The notes under the pieces were generated by a model. It searched no databases and was not told where the DNA came from. It worked only from the letters and a program-made list of their open reading frames with translations. From CAVWCW01 sp963753615 (lineage in GTDB: Bacteria > Pseudomonadota > Gammaproteobacteria > Chromatiales > Chromatiaceae), in the NCBI GenBank assembly GCA_963753615.1, contig CAVWCW010000027.1, forward strand, positions 159,568-223,567: 64,000 bases of DNA, in the 5' to 3' direction. The position numbers were made by a program, and so were the translations under genes. Positions 9,233-20,208 of the stretch are shown here, piece after piece (position 1 is the stretch's first letter; every line of letters begins with the position of its first letter).

Positions 9233-9728
9233 GTTAACCCGGCACGGGATCACCAACGCGACGTCTAACCTTCAGCTTTCCGCCTAAACACGCGGCGGAC
9301 AGCATGAAGGCCGGAGGATAGGCCCCACGCCACCAAGCGGCCCGTGGAATTCTTGGAAAGCCGCCCATTGGCCTAGCCAACCTCCCCGCCCTCCTTCCTA
9401 TCCCCCGTCTCCGAGCGACCGCACATCAGCATTTCCGGAAGCCGAACGCGCCCCCCGCCTGGGCGCGCGATCCCGTGCCGGCATGCGGCAGGAACGCCGC
9501 TCAAGCGTCCCGTCGCCGCCCCCCTGCTCGAAGCGCTGGCTTGGCGCCGGAGTGGCCGACAGAAAAGACGAGGACGAGTCGCCAAACCCCGGATACCGCA
9601 GTCCGTCGGTAGATCCCCATGGCGAGACGCGCAGCCGTGATATCCTTGCATCGAAAGCCGACAAGGACGCCCTTTTCTCAACAACCCGAGATTCAACGAC
9701 CCACCAACCCTGCCGGTTCCAGTAAGAC
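9233..9728. other. Intergenic region without a recognisable gene
   Basis: Between the terminator and the flippase gene. No frame shows a known motif. It should contain the promoter of the polysaccharide genes, which I cannot place. Confidence 0.45.
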
Positions 9729-11039
9729 TTGATAAATAAAATCCTCACAAGGCTCAAAGGCGCAGACCGTCACTCGAAAGAGGTCCTGCGTGGCAGCAGC
9801 ATCGCCATTATCGTGAAAGTCCTCGCGGGCGGTTCCATGTTTGGTATGAACCTGGTTATCGCCCGGCAACTTGGCGCGGCTGAATCCGGTTTGTTCTTCC
9901 TGGCGTATTCGATCATTTTCATTGCCGCCGCGATCAGCCGCCTGGGGCTCGACGAAACATTCGTCCGCTTCATGGCCTCACATCAAGCAACCGAAGACTC
10001 GGCACAGATCAACGCCCTTTTCCGGTCCGGCATCCGCTGGTCCCTCATCGCTTCCCTCATAGTAGCAACGCTATTTTGGTTATTTGCGGACACGCTCGCC
10101 AATCACGTCTTCAACCTGCCGACCTTTGCCGATGTAATCCGAGTCATGTCGCTCGGCATCCCTTTTATGGCTTTGTTTATTCTCTATGCGAAGGCCCTGC
10201 AGGGGATTAAGCGGATCCCGCAGTCCACGATTGTGTTTAGCGTATCCGCTCCGCTGATATTGCTTGTCCTAGCTCTGCTTTTGGGCCCACAGAAAACTAC
10301 TACGGTCGGCTGGTTATTTGTCCTTGCCAGCGGCCTGACTTGGATTCTCGGTGCTTTTTGGTGGAGCAAGCGTTCGAACAAAGAAACGACTGCCGCTCGC
10401 ATCGACCGCTCCGAAATTCTGGCGAGTTGTATTCCACTGCTCGGTATCGCCATTCTGGTACAAGTGACTTTCTGGGCGTCTCAGATCATTCTTGGTGTAT
10501 GGGCAAGCAGTACTGAAATAGCCATTTTTAACGCCGCCCAGCGTACTGCAATGCTGATCAGTCTGGTTCTCGCCGCGGTTAATAGCATCGCGGCCCCGAA
10601 ATTCGCCGAACTTTATCGGTTAAAGCAATACGACTCCCTCCGCCAAACTTCCTACCATGTCACGCGTCTAATGATTACTTTTGCGCTTTTTCCACTCGCG
10701 CTAATGCTGTTTTTCCCGCAACAGGTTCTTCAGCTTTTCGGCCCCGAGTTTAGCGCAGGCGCAACCGGTATGCGGATTCTCGCAGTCGCTCAATTTATTA
10801 ACGTAGCAACCGGTTCCGTTAGCTTCCTTTTGTCCATGACAGGGCACGAGAAACTCCTCAGACGCAACGTTCTGATATCTGCAATCTTAACGATCGCACT
10901 CGGGCTTGGGTTAATCCCCGGGTATGGAATGACAGGAGCGGCCATTGCAACCGCAACGGGGATCGCGACCAACAATCTGCTCGGCATGTGGCAAGTCCGG
11001 CGCATACACGGATTCAACACACTTGCGATTTGGCGCTGA
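9729..11039 (+). CDS. Oligosaccharide flippase (Wzx / polysaccharide biosynthesis protein)
   Basis: 436-residue integral membrane protein with about 12-14 hydrophobic segments, the size and pattern of MATE-like Wzx flippases. The N-terminal block LRGSSIAIIVKVLAGGSMFG and RQLGAAESGLFFLAYSI are typical, as is the C-terminal MRILAVAQFINVATGSVSFL. It would move undecaprenyl-linked repeat units across the inner membrane. The start used is a TTG with a weak ribosome site; an ATG at 9837 would lose the first helix. First gene of the locus on the plus strand; base composition is visibly more AT-rich than in the hemB region. Confidence 0.9.
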   Translation: MINKILTRLKGADRHSKEVLRGSSIAIIVKVLAGGSMFGMNLVIARQLGAAESGLFFLAYSIIFIAAAISRLGLDETFVRFMASHQATEDSAQINALFRSGIRWSLIASLIVATLFWLFADTLANHVFNLPTFADVIRVMSLGIPFMALFILYAKALQGIKRIPQSTIVFSVSAPLILLVLALLLGPQKTTTVGWLFVLASGLTWILGAFWWSKRSNKETTAARIDRSEILASCIPLLGIAILVQVTFWASQIILGVWASSTEIAIFNAAQRTAMLISLVLAAVNSIAAPKFAELYRLKQYDSLRQTSYHVTRLMITFALFPLALMLFFPQQVLQLFGPEFSAGATGMRILAVAQFINVATGSVSFLLSMTGHEKLLRRNVLISAILTIALGLGLIPGYGMTGAAIATATGIATNNLLGMWQVRRIHGFNTLAIWR

Positions 11040-11456
11040 CGGCTTTGGTATTTTCGCCCCCTGACCGCGTCGTCCTCTCCCCCTTTATCTTACTGATGCC
11101 GGGTTTACAACTTCGCGTTATCAGACTCGAGGTCAAACTATCCGCGGTTTTCTGACCCTTTCTCCTCCGGATCAGGCCAACCAAAAGTTCTGCGGCCAGC
11201 GCCAGTCCCTTTTCAGCGCGAAGACACCTATCCCCGGCCAGCGGGGCAAAGGGCTTGTTTGTTGGAGTGCGACCGGCTATGCTGTGCCCGACGAGGTTGG
11301 GCGCGTTGTTGATAATTCGCGCCAAATTCGACCGCGTAGTACGGTGCGATTATCAACATCGAACCAATCCGCAATGTGAGACAGAATCCGTCTACTACCG
11401 CAGTTAATTCTCCAACCGAATCGCTAAAGGCGCCGCTACAGTCCGCGAGGAAAATC
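11040..11456. other. Intergenic region without a recognisable gene
   Basis: Contains a GTG-initiated in-frame extension of the next gene (from 11376) that lacks a ribosome site. Nothing else is recognisable. Confidence 0.4.
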
Positions 11457-12227
11457 ATGTTAGGAAATCGAAGTTTGACTCAAATCCTGAATGGGATCAC
11501 GGGAAGGCAACACTATATCGCCTTTGCCAACATGTTCCGCAATTATCCGAATTTCCTCGAAAATACATATCGATACCTAACAGCGAGGGGAGAATACCCC
11601 TATAGCATCAAGGTCAGGACCCCCGTCGGGTTGATAGAAATAATATTGTATACCCATCACGACATATTGACAGTGAACGAGATTTTTTGCCGGATGGACT
11701 ATCCGGCTGGCGACCAAACCAAGGTAGTCGTCGATTTGGGGTCTAATATAGGCGTTAGTGCATTGTATTTTCTAACTCGGAACAACGAATCAAAATGTTA
11801 TCTTTTTGAACCAGACGCGAGGAACATTGAGAAGCTAACCAGGAGCCTTTCCAGCTTCTCGGATCGGTACGTATTACAAGAAAAAGCAGTGTCTTATGAA
11901 AGTGGCCAGCTAGAGTTTGGTATTGAACCAACAGGACGATATGGCGGCATTGGCGTTGCCACGGAAAAAACGATTACTGTTGACTGTCTGGAAATCAACG
12001 AGGTACTGAAGAGTATCCTTCTTCATGAAGAGCATATCGACATTTTAAAGATTGACACGGAAGGCGTAGAAATACAAACCGTCGAAGCCATCGAGAAAGA
12101 GATACTCAAGCGTATCAAGAGAATCTATCTGGAGGCGAAACCAAAGCGGAATCTACACCCAGACATGTTTACGCAAAGACAATACGGATCGGTTTGCCAA
12201 CTCGCCAATATCGAAACCGAGGCGTAA
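11457..12227 (+). CDS. FkbM-family SAM-dependent methyltransferase
   Basis: About 256 residues. SAM motif I is VVDLGSNIGVSALYFL, the acidic motif CYLFEPDARNIEKL follows, and the FkbM signature LKIDTEGVEIQTVEAI lies before the C-terminal RQYGSVCQL. FkbM enzymes are O-methyltransferases; in a polysaccharide cluster they usually methylate a sugar or lipid-linked intermediate. The ATG at 11457 has GAGG six bases upstream and is preferred to the GTG at 11376. Same strand as the flippase and following glycosyltransferase but separated from both by 400-600 bp. Confidence 0.85.
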   Translation: MLGNRSLTQILNGITGRQHYIAFANMFRNYPNFLENTYRYLTARGEYPYSIKVRTPVGLIEIILYTHHDILTVNEIFCRMDYPAGDQTKVVVDLGSNIGVSALYFLTRNNESKCYLFEPDARNIEKLTRSLSSFSDRYVLQEKAVSYESGQLEFGIEPTGRYGGIGVATEKTITVDCLEINEVLKSILLHEEHIDILKIDTEGVEIQTVEAIEKEILKRIKRIYLEAKPKRNLHPDMFTQRQYGSVCQLANIETEA

Positions 12228-12830
12228 GAAGAACGACCAACTCGCGCGCGCCAACCTCTGTCAGCCGGCACACCTAGACCATGCGTCCCAAAACGGCTTG
12301 CTTGAGTGCAAACCCAGGCAAGAGGTCATTTGGTACAATCCCCCCGTGAACGCCAAATATACACCGGGACAGCACCGCGTCGGGTGCATGGGTCGATTGC
12401 ACACAGGCCGAAACTCGATTGTCGGCGAGAGCACGCCCAGCGCACATCGGGGCATCCATACTGATCATCGATGGCTAGATGACGGATTTTCTGAAGAACA
12501 TCCGCCAGCGCATCAACGGACATATCGGCAACCCAAACCGCCTTCTCCTTTGCCATATTGCCACGACATCAATCCCGACGATACGCCATGGTCCATTCTC
12601 GAACGCGAACTCGTACAGCGTCACCACCGACGTCAGGGACAACGCGATGAACGAATCAGGCTACAGCATATACGAATCTGCCGACCCCATAAGGCTCCCG
12701 TTTTGTAGCAAACGGTAAGGCGTTATCGCCTCCGATCTTCATGGGTAGCATTGACAAGACAACTTAGCGCCAGATTGACGCCCACGCTAGCAGTGCGACG
12801 ACGCCCCTTTTCAATTCGACATATTGATAA
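12228..12830. other. Gene-poor stretch, probably decayed sequence
   Basis: Short frames exist on both strands (for example plus-strand 12479-12718), none with a recognisable domain. It has the look of remnant coding sequence between cluster genes. I cannot name an ancestor. Confidence 0.4.
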
Positions 12831-14126
12831 ATGGCCGACGAAAAAGGCAACAAGCACGCCAACACTTCTTTCATTCACGAAAAAGGGAATCTTTTGCGAA
12901 ATGTAATCGTCGTCAACGACCATGCCTACGTTAATGGAGGGCAAGCCAAAGTCGCCATCGAATCCGCCAAAGAACTCGCGGCCAGGGGTGTTAACGTCAC
13001 TTTTTTTTCGGCCTGCGGACCAGCAGATACGACCCTAGAGTCGGCGGGCATTAATGTCGTTTGCCTCAACCAAGCGGACATACTTGCTGAGCCTAACCGA
13101 ATAGCAGCAGCATCCCGTGGCCTGTGGAACCGCGGTGCAGCAAGGGCTCTGCGCGAACTTATTGGTAATTTCGATCCGGCCTCGTCGATTGTCCATTGCC
13201 ACGGTTTCGCCAAGGCGCTTTCACCTGCGATCGGCCCGGTAATCACCGCGGGCCCCCTCGCTCATGTCTTTACAATGCACGAGTATTTTCTAGCATGCCC
13301 GAACGGCGGCTTCTACGATTATAAGAAGCGAAAGATATGTATTCGTAAGGCGCTTCGACCTTCTTGTCTCGCAACGAATTGTGACGTGCGTCATCCTTCG
13401 CATAAGGCTTGGCGCGTCGCGCGCCAGGCAGTATTGTGGAGCATAGGTGCCATGCCCCGGAACTTGCAGCATATAATCTACCTATCGAAAAAACAGAAGA
13501 TGATTATGGCGCCATACTTGGATTCGGCAACCCAACTCCATTATGTCCCCAATCCCATTTCAGTGGAATATGGCGCCCGCGTGGACGCTGAAAGTAATGA
13601 TTTTTTCTTATACATCGGTCGCCTAGACCCAGAGAAGGGAGCATTGGTATTTGCGCAAGCGGCGCAGCGTTGCGGTGTAAAAGCTGTGTTCGTTGGGGAG
13701 GGGCCAGAACGTGACGCTATTCAAGCTGCAAACCCAAACGCCTTGATAACAGGATGGGTGAAGCCACATGAAGTTTCCGAATGGTTGGCGAAGGCCCGCT
13801 GCTTAGTATTTCCGAGCTTGTGGTACGAAACTTTTGGTCTTGTCGCTTATGAAGCGCTCGCGCGAGGCGTGCCGGTTATTTGTGGTGCCTGGAACGCGGC
13901 GGCGGAAGCGGTCGAAGACGGCGTTACTGGCGTGATCGTCCATGACGGCGGCGTTGCCTCTTGGAGCGAAGCCATTAATAGCGCGTCACAACAAGTGGAT
14001 AGTTTATCGAAGGCCGCCTTCGAAACCTACTGGAAGAATCACGCGCAATCGCCTACTCATAGCGAAGTCTTGGACCGTGTTTATACCGAGATCCTGAACG
14101 ACCGGGCTCCACTAGGGAAACGCTGA
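12831..14126 (+). CDS. Glycosyltransferase family 4, stop codon inside an inserted repeat element
   Basis: 431 residues, GT-B fold. The N-terminal domain begins with VIVVNDHAYVNGGQAKVAIE; the C-terminal nucleotide-sugar domain has FFLYIGRLDPEKGALVF, AVFVGEGPERDAI and LVFPSLWYETFGLVAYEALA, in which E-x7-E is the family signature. It would transfer a hexose-type sugar to the growing lipid-linked unit on the cytoplasmic face. The ATG at 12831 has no ribosome site; the TTG at 12894, preceded by AAGGGA, would start right at the conserved domain. The last codons (GGG AAA CGC TGA) belong to the left end of the repeat element at 14116, so insertion replaced the original 3' tip. Confidence 0.88.
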   Translation: MADEKGNKHANTSFIHEKGNLLRNVIVVNDHAYVNGGQAKVAIESAKELAARGVNVTFFSACGPADTTLESAGINVVCLNQADILAEPNRIAAASRGLWNRGAARALRELIGNFDPASSIVHCHGFAKALSPAIGPVITAGPLAHVFTMHEYFLACPNGGFYDYKKRKICIRKALRPSCLATNCDVRHPSHKAWRVARQAVLWSIGAMPRNLQHIIYLSKKQKMIMAPYLDSATQLHYVPNPISVEYGARVDAESNDFFLYIGRLDPEKGALVFAQAAQRCGVKAVFVGEGPERDAIQAANPNALITGWVKPHEVSEWLAKARCLVFPSLWYETFGLVAYEALARGVPVICGAWNAAAEAVEDGVTGVIVHDGGVASWSEAINSASQQVDSLSKAAFETYWKNHAQSPTHSEVLDRVYTEILNDRAPLGKR

Positions 14127-14263
14127 TCAAACCGCGTTTCTCGCGCGGCGCAGGATGCCCCGCTATTTTTTGGCGTCCTACCGCCTGAAAATAAAGGCGT
14201 TCGGAAACCGCATTTTCGAAAGCCTTGCTGCAAAATGCCAGAGAGCGCGTTTTCAGCGTCTCC
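14116..14263. mobile_element. MITE-like palindromic element, copy 1 (148 bp)
   Basis: Ends are GGAAACGCTGA on the left and its near-complement TCAGCGTCTCC on the right, flanked on both sides by CTAG (14112-14115 and 14264-14267). The right half carries two hairpins: one around GGAAACCGCATTTTCGAAAG and one around an AAAATGCC block. The same sequence recurs at 17362, 18878 and 43131. CTAG duplication and the inverted ends match what IS5-group transposases make, so this is probably a non-autonomous derivative. No transposase lies inside. Confidence 0.8.
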
Positions 14264-14267
14264 CTAG

Positions 14268-15645
14268 GAAAAATAGACCGCCCAGGCAACGGAAATATCA
14301 AGTGATTATTCCACTATTGTTCCTTTCGTTAGCGTTAGCAATAGCTTTTTAAGTTAGTTTCACAAGGTGCTGGCTGCCTGAGCCAGCTGAGCAACTCCAC
14401 AGGTACGGTTCGGCTTGCACGCGCAAATTTTCATCTCATTTTGTTCTGTTGCGGTGTTTGCGCATGTGTAACGACAAGGGCGCGCTAGATTTATACATGC
14501 CCACCCGGATCACGGCGCCGCCGAGATAATCATCCACCTGCTGCTGGACAACCGCAAAGTACCAGGTCGCCCGGGTGCCGCAAGCGACTGGCGACCCGCA
14601 ATCCGGGGTGGTCTCGGCATGGTCGGCGCACACACCGCCCCGCAGTCAGGGGGGCGCGGGGAATGGTTCGACTCCGTGGAGTTTCTGCAGACGTCGCCCT
14701 GCTTCCAGGTCAAACCATTCACCACTCACAATAATCCGGGCCTTTCATTCGCGAACGCCGGGTGAGAACAACCCCGCTGCTTTCAGCCGCGCACCAGCAC
14801 CGCGACATTGATATACTGGCCGCATGAATGATCTTCACAATCGAGAATCGGTTCTGGGGACGTTCGAAGCGGTCGACGCTCCGGCGTTAATTCGGGCACG
14901 TATTCGGGCAGTCCCAGTCCGAGAACGAGTGACCCAGACCCAGGGCTTCTCCTGCGACGCTCGATCTGGGAAGGGCAGAACGCCATCGATTAGAATGGCG
15001 AGGAGCATGCAACTCGATATCGTTGCCCGAGAAACCGCCGACACGGTAGGCCTGGAGGCGGCGGGGGGTTTTCCGCCTTGTGACCAAACGCGCCCCTATG
15101 CGGTTTGAATTTGAGCCTTCCCTGTGGGCGCGTAGCCCGTATCGCGGGCCGACACTAGAATGGCCCGATATCAAGCTCGTTTCGGGGCCATCTCAACCAT
15201 CTAGGCCACGCCAACACTCGTGCCGAAATCGCATAATGCCCCTGATCTTCTTCGTGCCAAGCCATGCGCGAGATTCCCAAACGAATTCAAGAGCAGACCC
15301 GGCGGGACAACATCTTGGTTGATAGCACTAAGAACCCTTTCGTTGGCTGTCGGCGTCGTGACTTGCAGCTCGCCCTGACCTTCACGACCTCGAACCGGCT
15401 TCCGATGCCCAATCACCACGTAGGCGCTCGCTGCCGGCGAACCCGTGCTCATCGGCCCCGCTTAAAGGATGCCGGTCAGGCAAAAATCACCGGAATGACG
15501 ATCGTTTGAATCGAGGAAACACGGAAAAGCCCCGCCATTTTCCTGTCAATCGCGGACTCGGTAATCCATGTTACAGTTGCGTGTTACGGCGCCCGCTTAG
15601 CCCATCGCCCCCATATAGGGCTTAGCCTCTTGTTTAGTTGCTAAT
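14268..15645. other. Long stretch without a recognisable gene
   Basis: Almost 1.4 kb. Short frames on both strands (for example the minus-strand block around 14500-14600 with ATWYFAVVQQQVDDYLGG, and minus-strand 15201-15452) do not match a family I know and are interrupted. Composition shifts within it, as expected from pieced-together remnants. The promoter for the next gene should lie near its right end. Confidence 0.4.
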
Positions 15646-17175
15646 ATGACGAATCTAGCCTCAAAACCGGATATTGACACCGCGCGTCGGTATGGATTTT
15701 TCCTGCTGATTGCGGTTGTCACAATTGCCCCTCTCGCTACGACGGGACTGTCTTCCCTCATTACTACGACATTGCAGGCCACGTCTCTAGTTTTATTGAT
15801 ATCGCTGCTGTGGACCCGATCTAGGCTAGCGCTTCCTCGTCATATTGTTGTCGCCGTTATAGCGATTCTGTTATTACCGGCCATATACTTAATACCGCTG
15901 CCAGAATATTTTTCTTCGTTACTGCCCGGGAGGTCCTTGCTTGAGACACCCCTTCCTCAATGGGATCTAAACACTGCTTCTGTTTTTTTGTCTGTAGTCC
16001 CCACCGAAACAACCGCTGCCTGGCTGACCCTCATACCCGCTGCTGCGGTTTTCCTAAGCGTATCAACCTTGACCGACCAGCAACTTTCTCGCTGTTTGCA
16101 GTTAATAATTATCTTTGCAGTTCTGCAGAGCCTTCTTTCTCTAACTCAGTATGGTTCAGGAAAAGAAAGCGCACTGTATCTCGGAATGGAGCACGCTCAC
16201 TTCGGTAGCGGCGTAGGCACTTACACCAACCGAAACCACCTGGCGGGTTTCCTCAATATGGTAATACCCTTAACACTCGCTCTCCTCGCCAAATTCCTAG
16301 TAGATTTTAACCGCACCCTACATGGGCGCGACTCGATGATCGCTCGCTTTACTTTTTTTGGGAGTTCCAAAGGGATTACGGGAGTTGCATTGGCGGGAGC
16401 GTTCGTTTTGTTCCTGGTTGCGGTTATTTTCAGTCGCTCGCGCGCCGGGATCGCTATATGCGTTTTGTCCATCTTGCTTTCGATGTTTGTTTTCGCCGCC
16501 GGCTCTGTGGACCGGAAAAGAATAAGGGCATTTGTATTTCTATTTCTTGCTGCTTTGTCCCTAGCATTAATTATCGGTGTTGAGCCGGTATTGGATCGGT
16601 TTTCAGCGAGCGACCCGTTGACCGATGGGCGCTGGACCATCTTTTCCGGGAGCATTGACGCTATCCAGCGATTCTTCCCTGTCGGAGCCGGGCCCGGCAC
16701 GTTCGATGAAATATACCCCCCTCACCAAGAAGTAGTTCACGGGCGTTGGATAATCAATCATGCACACAACGATTACCTTGAATGGATCGTTGAAACTGGA
16801 GTGTTTGGGCTTGCTCTAATACTTTTTGGCTTGGGAGCATACCTAGCTCAATGGAAACGAGTTTGGCCTCGTGGCCTTCGTTGGTCGAAAGCCAACTACA
16901 TTCAAATAGCGGCTGGAATTTCCGTCCTTTCTATTCTAGTTCACAGCGGCGTAGATTATAATTTGCGAACGCCAGCCAATGCCGTATTCTTTGCATTTTT
17001 TGCTGGCATCTTCTATCGAAGGGCCAAATCATCCAAGTCACTCCCCGACGACAAACCACGGACTCGTAGGCGTCGCGAAACCTCAGATTTCCAGTCGCAA
17101 GCAGATGCGAAAAAACGCGACAATACCGCCGAATCGCAGATAACAAATCCTTTTCTTGGAAATGGAAAACCGTAA
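15646..17175 (+). CDS. O-antigen ligase/polymerase family membrane protein (Wzy/WaaL-like)
   Basis: 509 residues with about 11-12 membrane segments. The large periplasmic loop motif GAGPGTFDEIYPPH is followed by the family's conserved INHAHNDYLEWIVETGVFGL, which contains the H-x-H-N-D-Y-L core of O-antigen ligases and related polymerases. The last 60 residues are hydrophilic and rich in Lys/Arg and probably cytoplasmic. It would polymerise or ligate polysaccharide units in the periplasm. Ligase and polymerase cannot be told apart from sequence alone; a second Wzy-like gene is at 21203. Confidence 0.85.
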   Translation: MTNLASKPDIDTARRYGFFLLIAVVTIAPLATTGLSSLITTTLQATSLVLLISLLWTRSRLALPRHIVVAVIAILLLPAIYLIPLPEYFSSLLPGRSLLETPLPQWDLNTASVFLSVVPTETTAAWLTLIPAAAVFLSVSTLTDQQLSRCLQLIIIFAVLQSLLSLTQYGSGKESALYLGMEHAHFGSGVGTYTNRNHLAGFLNMVIPLTLALLAKFLVDFNRTLHGRDSMIARFTFFGSSKGITGVALAGAFVLFLVAVIFSRSRAGIAICVLSILLSMFVFAAGSVDRKRIRAFVFLFLAALSLALIIGVEPVLDRFSASDPLTDGRWTIFSGSIDAIQRFFPVGAGPGTFDEIYPPHQEVVHGRWIINHAHNDYLEWIVETGVFGLALILFGLGAYLAQWKRVWPRGLRWSKANYIQIAAGISVLSILVHSGVDYNLRTPANAVFFAFFAGIFYRRAKSSKSLPDDKPRTRRRRETSDFQSQADAKKRDNTAESQITNPFLGNGKP

Positions 17176-17361
17176 AAACCTTACGCAATACCATTTCTCC
17201 GTGACACCCGTTGCCTGCCGAATCTTCGCCGAACCCGTTCTGTGGCGACACCAAGCGCAAGCTGAGACAGGTTCTGGATTTAAGACAATTCTTCGAACCC
17301 GCGGACATCGGCCGGTCAAACCCGAGGAGACGCTTGAACTCACGACTCGGCAATCCGATAG
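17176..17361. other. Short gap between polymerase gene and repeat element
   Basis: 186 bp after the O-antigen ligase gene and before repeat copy 2; nothing recognisable. Confidence 0.35.
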
Positions 17362-17511
17362 GGAAACGCTTTATTTATTGCGCTTCCCTAGCGCGGCAGA
17401 ATGCCTAGGCATTCTCGATCGCCCTAAGCGGTTACAAGTGAGGGCTTTCGGAAACCGCGTTTTCGAAAGCCGTGCTCAAAAAATGCCGAGGAGGGCTTTT
17501 TTAGCGTTTCC
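17362..17511. mobile_element. MITE-like palindromic element, copy 2 (150 bp)
   Basis: Ends GGAAACGCT and AGCGTTTCC, flanked on both sides by ATAG (17358-17361 and 17512-17515). Because both flanks change together from CTAG to ATAG, the 4 bases are a target duplication and not part of the element. The inner hairpin GGCTTTCGGAAACC...TTTTCGAAAGCC is nearly perfect. It may also act as a terminator for the upstream plus-strand gene. Confidence 0.85.
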
Positions 17512-17701
17512 ATAGGGCCCCGCCGGCGAACAACATAGAGGCCAGAGCATCAATCTCCAACTGGCCTGATGTAAGTAAGACTTCGCTCGATTCTCATCGG
17601 CCTCAGCTTTCACTTGCCAAACGGGCGGTGTCCATGTAACCGTCGCCCTGAGCGTACCAACGCCACCCCCTCTCTTTGGTAAGGACGGCACCCGAATGCA
17701 C
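17512..17701. other. Short gap at the 3' end of the epimerase gene
   Basis: 190 bp separating the plus-strand polymerase/repeat from the convergent minus-strand epimerase. No gene or clear terminator is visible. Confidence 0.35.
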
Positions 17702-18731
17702 TCACCTCCAATCATCAGGATTTTCTTGCTTCCAATCGCGAAACGCCTCTTCAAGAGTATATTGATACCGATACCCATTATCGACCAAGTACTTCGGAGA
17801 GATGTTGTTTGATCTCACAAGTTTTCGCACCCGAACTGGACTAAATGGATTCTGTATCCGAAACGGCTTCGTCAAAAAGTCTATGACATATGCAGCGGAA
17901 ATTATAATTATGAACGGAATTTCCGGGATCCATCGTTTGGCTTGGATTGTCTGACAGACCGCCTCCGTATACTCTTGTACGGATGGACCAGGGTTCATAG
18001 AGAAGTTATAAAAGAAGAACGCCGCCCGATTGTTTATGCTGACGCTCTAGCGCCCAAAGCATTGAGGAAACCAACTCTTTTACATACCCCCCGGCTTTTC
18101 TAATACTCCTGTTCGCCATAAAAACGAAATATCTCTTGCTTACCGCGCGAACTAAACGCGTAACGTTCCCGCCTTCTCCCGCCCCAAACACGACACCAGG
18201 CCTCACAATGACGAGGCGATTCCTGCCCTGGTCCTTAAGTTGCCACTTCTCGTGAACTTTCTCTGCCACTAACTTAGACGCTCCGTACGCCGAGACTGGC
18301 ACCGGGGTTGATTGCTCGGATTTTTCCAGCTCCGACGGCCCGTACGGGGCTATGCTGCTCGTGAATATGATCGTCGGACACCGAACTCGAGTGGCATAAT
18401 CACAAACGTTCTCCGCGCCTTTGAGGTTTGTTTCGAAATACTCTCCTATCTCATGTCCTGGTTCTCTGTGGACCGCGGCGAGGTTCACAATCAAGTCAAC
18501 CTTATCCGTTGGAAGCTCACTACTAATAAGCGGATCCCGGACATCCGCCTTTACAAAGAAAACTTTTTCATCAGCAACCAGATCCTGGCAAAACCGAAAT
18601 CTGACAGAATCAAATTCAGCGATATCGACAACAATTACTTTGTTCGCTAACTTGTTGTTGATTAGATGCCGGGTGAGATGAGTACCAATGAATCCACTTC
18701 CCCCAAAAATAACCACCGTATTCAGTTCCAC
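17702..18731 (-). pseudogene. NAD-dependent sugar epimerase/dehydratase, one frameshift
   Basis: Extended short-chain dehydrogenase acting on a nucleotide sugar. N-terminus: Rossmann motif VVIFGGSGFIGTHL, then DLIVNLAAVHREPGHE, the serine region IIFTSSIAPYGPSE and the catalytic SAYGASKLVAEK (Y-x3-K). After SGGV the frame changes near 18017 and continues as FFYNFSMNPGPSVQEYTEAV to the end EEAFRDWKQENPDDW. Removing one C restores a protein of about 343 residues, the normal family length. It should supply a nucleotide-sugar precursor for the polysaccharide. Exact substrate unknown. Transcribed opposite to the polymerase gene. Confidence 0.8.
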
Positions 18732-18877
18732 TTCCCCCCCCAGTGTCGACGTTCGCTTCTAAAGAAGATATTCACTATGTTGAATTTTCCAAATTACCCC
18801 GAAAAACCTTCGATCTCGATGTAAAAGCCCTGATCAAGGCCATTCGAACACCGAATTAAATCCCGCGCGGGACCTAG

Positions 18878-18957
18878 GGAAGCTGTTTAAACCGTTTCCC
18901 GCGCAGGGCGAGATGCCGTGCTGAGAAATGCCAGGGAAGGCATTCTTCAGCGTCTCC
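18878..18957. mobile_element. MITE-like palindromic element, copy 3 (80 bp, internally shortened)
   Basis: Flanked by CTAG at 18874-18877 and 18958-18961. The left end is GGAAGCTGTTTAAACC and the right end CTTCAGCGTCTCC. It keeps the last hairpin (GCTGAGAAATGCC ... GGCATTCTTCAGC) but lacks the central hairpins seen in the other copies. Confidence 0.8.
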
Positions 18958-18961
18958 CTAG

Positions 18962-19523
18962 CGGCCAGACCTCCACGAACGTCGCATCCAGTCGGCGCGG
19001 ATTGCCATAGATGGAAAACCTCCGCGGTTCTTGCTGCTCCCATTCTGACTCGCGAACACGCCCTGTCAGCCACGATCGCTCCAAACTGACGAACAAACTC
19101 CTCCGGCCGGCCCTCGCGTCCCAGGAGTTCCCTTGCGACTCGAGGAGCACCCGAGAGAACCTGCTTTAGTCCGGGGTCTGAGGGCCTGTTCCCGCCTTAC
19201 TGACTGTAGCGATTCAGTTAACGCGACAGCTCTGTCGCGATAGGTCCAAAACCTTTCTCAGACGTTGCTACAGCGCTGCGTTCGCCCGACGGCGGGGCGG
19301 AAAGCGGCGATTATCGGCACATGGCCGCCTGGGCTCGGCGGTATCCTACCCCGCACGGGAAGCGCGATCAAAGCAGAGTTTACCTATGCGGCTCGAGCGC
19401 CCTCGCGGCTTTCCGTCCCGCATGAGCGGACCGGGTGATCGACAGTCAATGCAGATAATTGGGAGAGTAGCGGCATGAATACCGTTTGCGGCCGCCACTG
19501 ACGTTCGGGCTACTCATCGATGG
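18962..19523. other. Stretch without a recognisable gene
   Basis: About 560 bp between repeat copy 3 and the methyltransferase stop. Only short frames without motifs. The adjoining 18732-18873 also holds nothing clear, though the epimerase promoter should be there. Confidence 0.4.
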
Positions 19524-20208
19524 TTATGCTAACCAATTCAGTCGGTCGATTCGCATGTGACCACCGTTCCAGCTCTCGAATCTTGCAGTCGAATGGGGGG
19601 AATCCAGCCACAGGCCATATCCTAGACCGGCGCGCGAATTGGAGCCACTTGGAATGTCGACGTTCTTCTTTTTTGCGTTCTTCGCGACCGTGTTGGTGAT
19701 GATGTTAAAACGGTATTTCCCGGAGATACTCTCGATAACAGCAGCAACATCCTTGTTTGATAAGTGTTGAAGCACCTCTCTTATCAGTACGAGATCTGCA
19801 GAAGGGACCGGTGCCTTCGTCGCATCGGCGTGAATAAACTTTATCCCTTCGGAAGTATATAAGCGTGCATTTCGTTCTACAATTACTGACGCGGCATCGA
19901 TTCCGGTGTAATCTACTTTCCATGGCACCTTGGAAAGGATTGCCTCAGCGACACGGAAGTCTCCACAACCAATATCTACAACACTTTCAATTTTATGGTC
20001 CGCGATGAAGTTCGCGACGAGTTCGACGTACTGAAGTGAATTCTGAAGATCGGATCCAAACCCCGAGCTGAACGCATCGGGTGATTCTTCCGATTGCCCC
20101 CATAACTGGCGCTCGTAAACATCATTAAATATGCCCGTATTGTCCCGCCCGAGGGAACGAGCTAGCTGAAACAATTTACGAATATGCTTTCTCATCGAAC
20201 GCCTCATG
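19524..20208 (-). CDS. Class I SAM-dependent methyltransferase
   Basis: About 227 residues. Motif I is VVDIGCGDFRVAEAIL, motif II DYTGIDAASVIVERNA, and DLVLIREVLQHLSNKDVAAV is the post-motif region of small-molecule methyltransferases. The start is uncertain: ATG codons at 20208 and 20196, and an upstream extension is open. It probably methylates a sugar or glycolipid of the surface polymer. Isolated on the minus strand between two gene-poor regions. Confidence 0.75.
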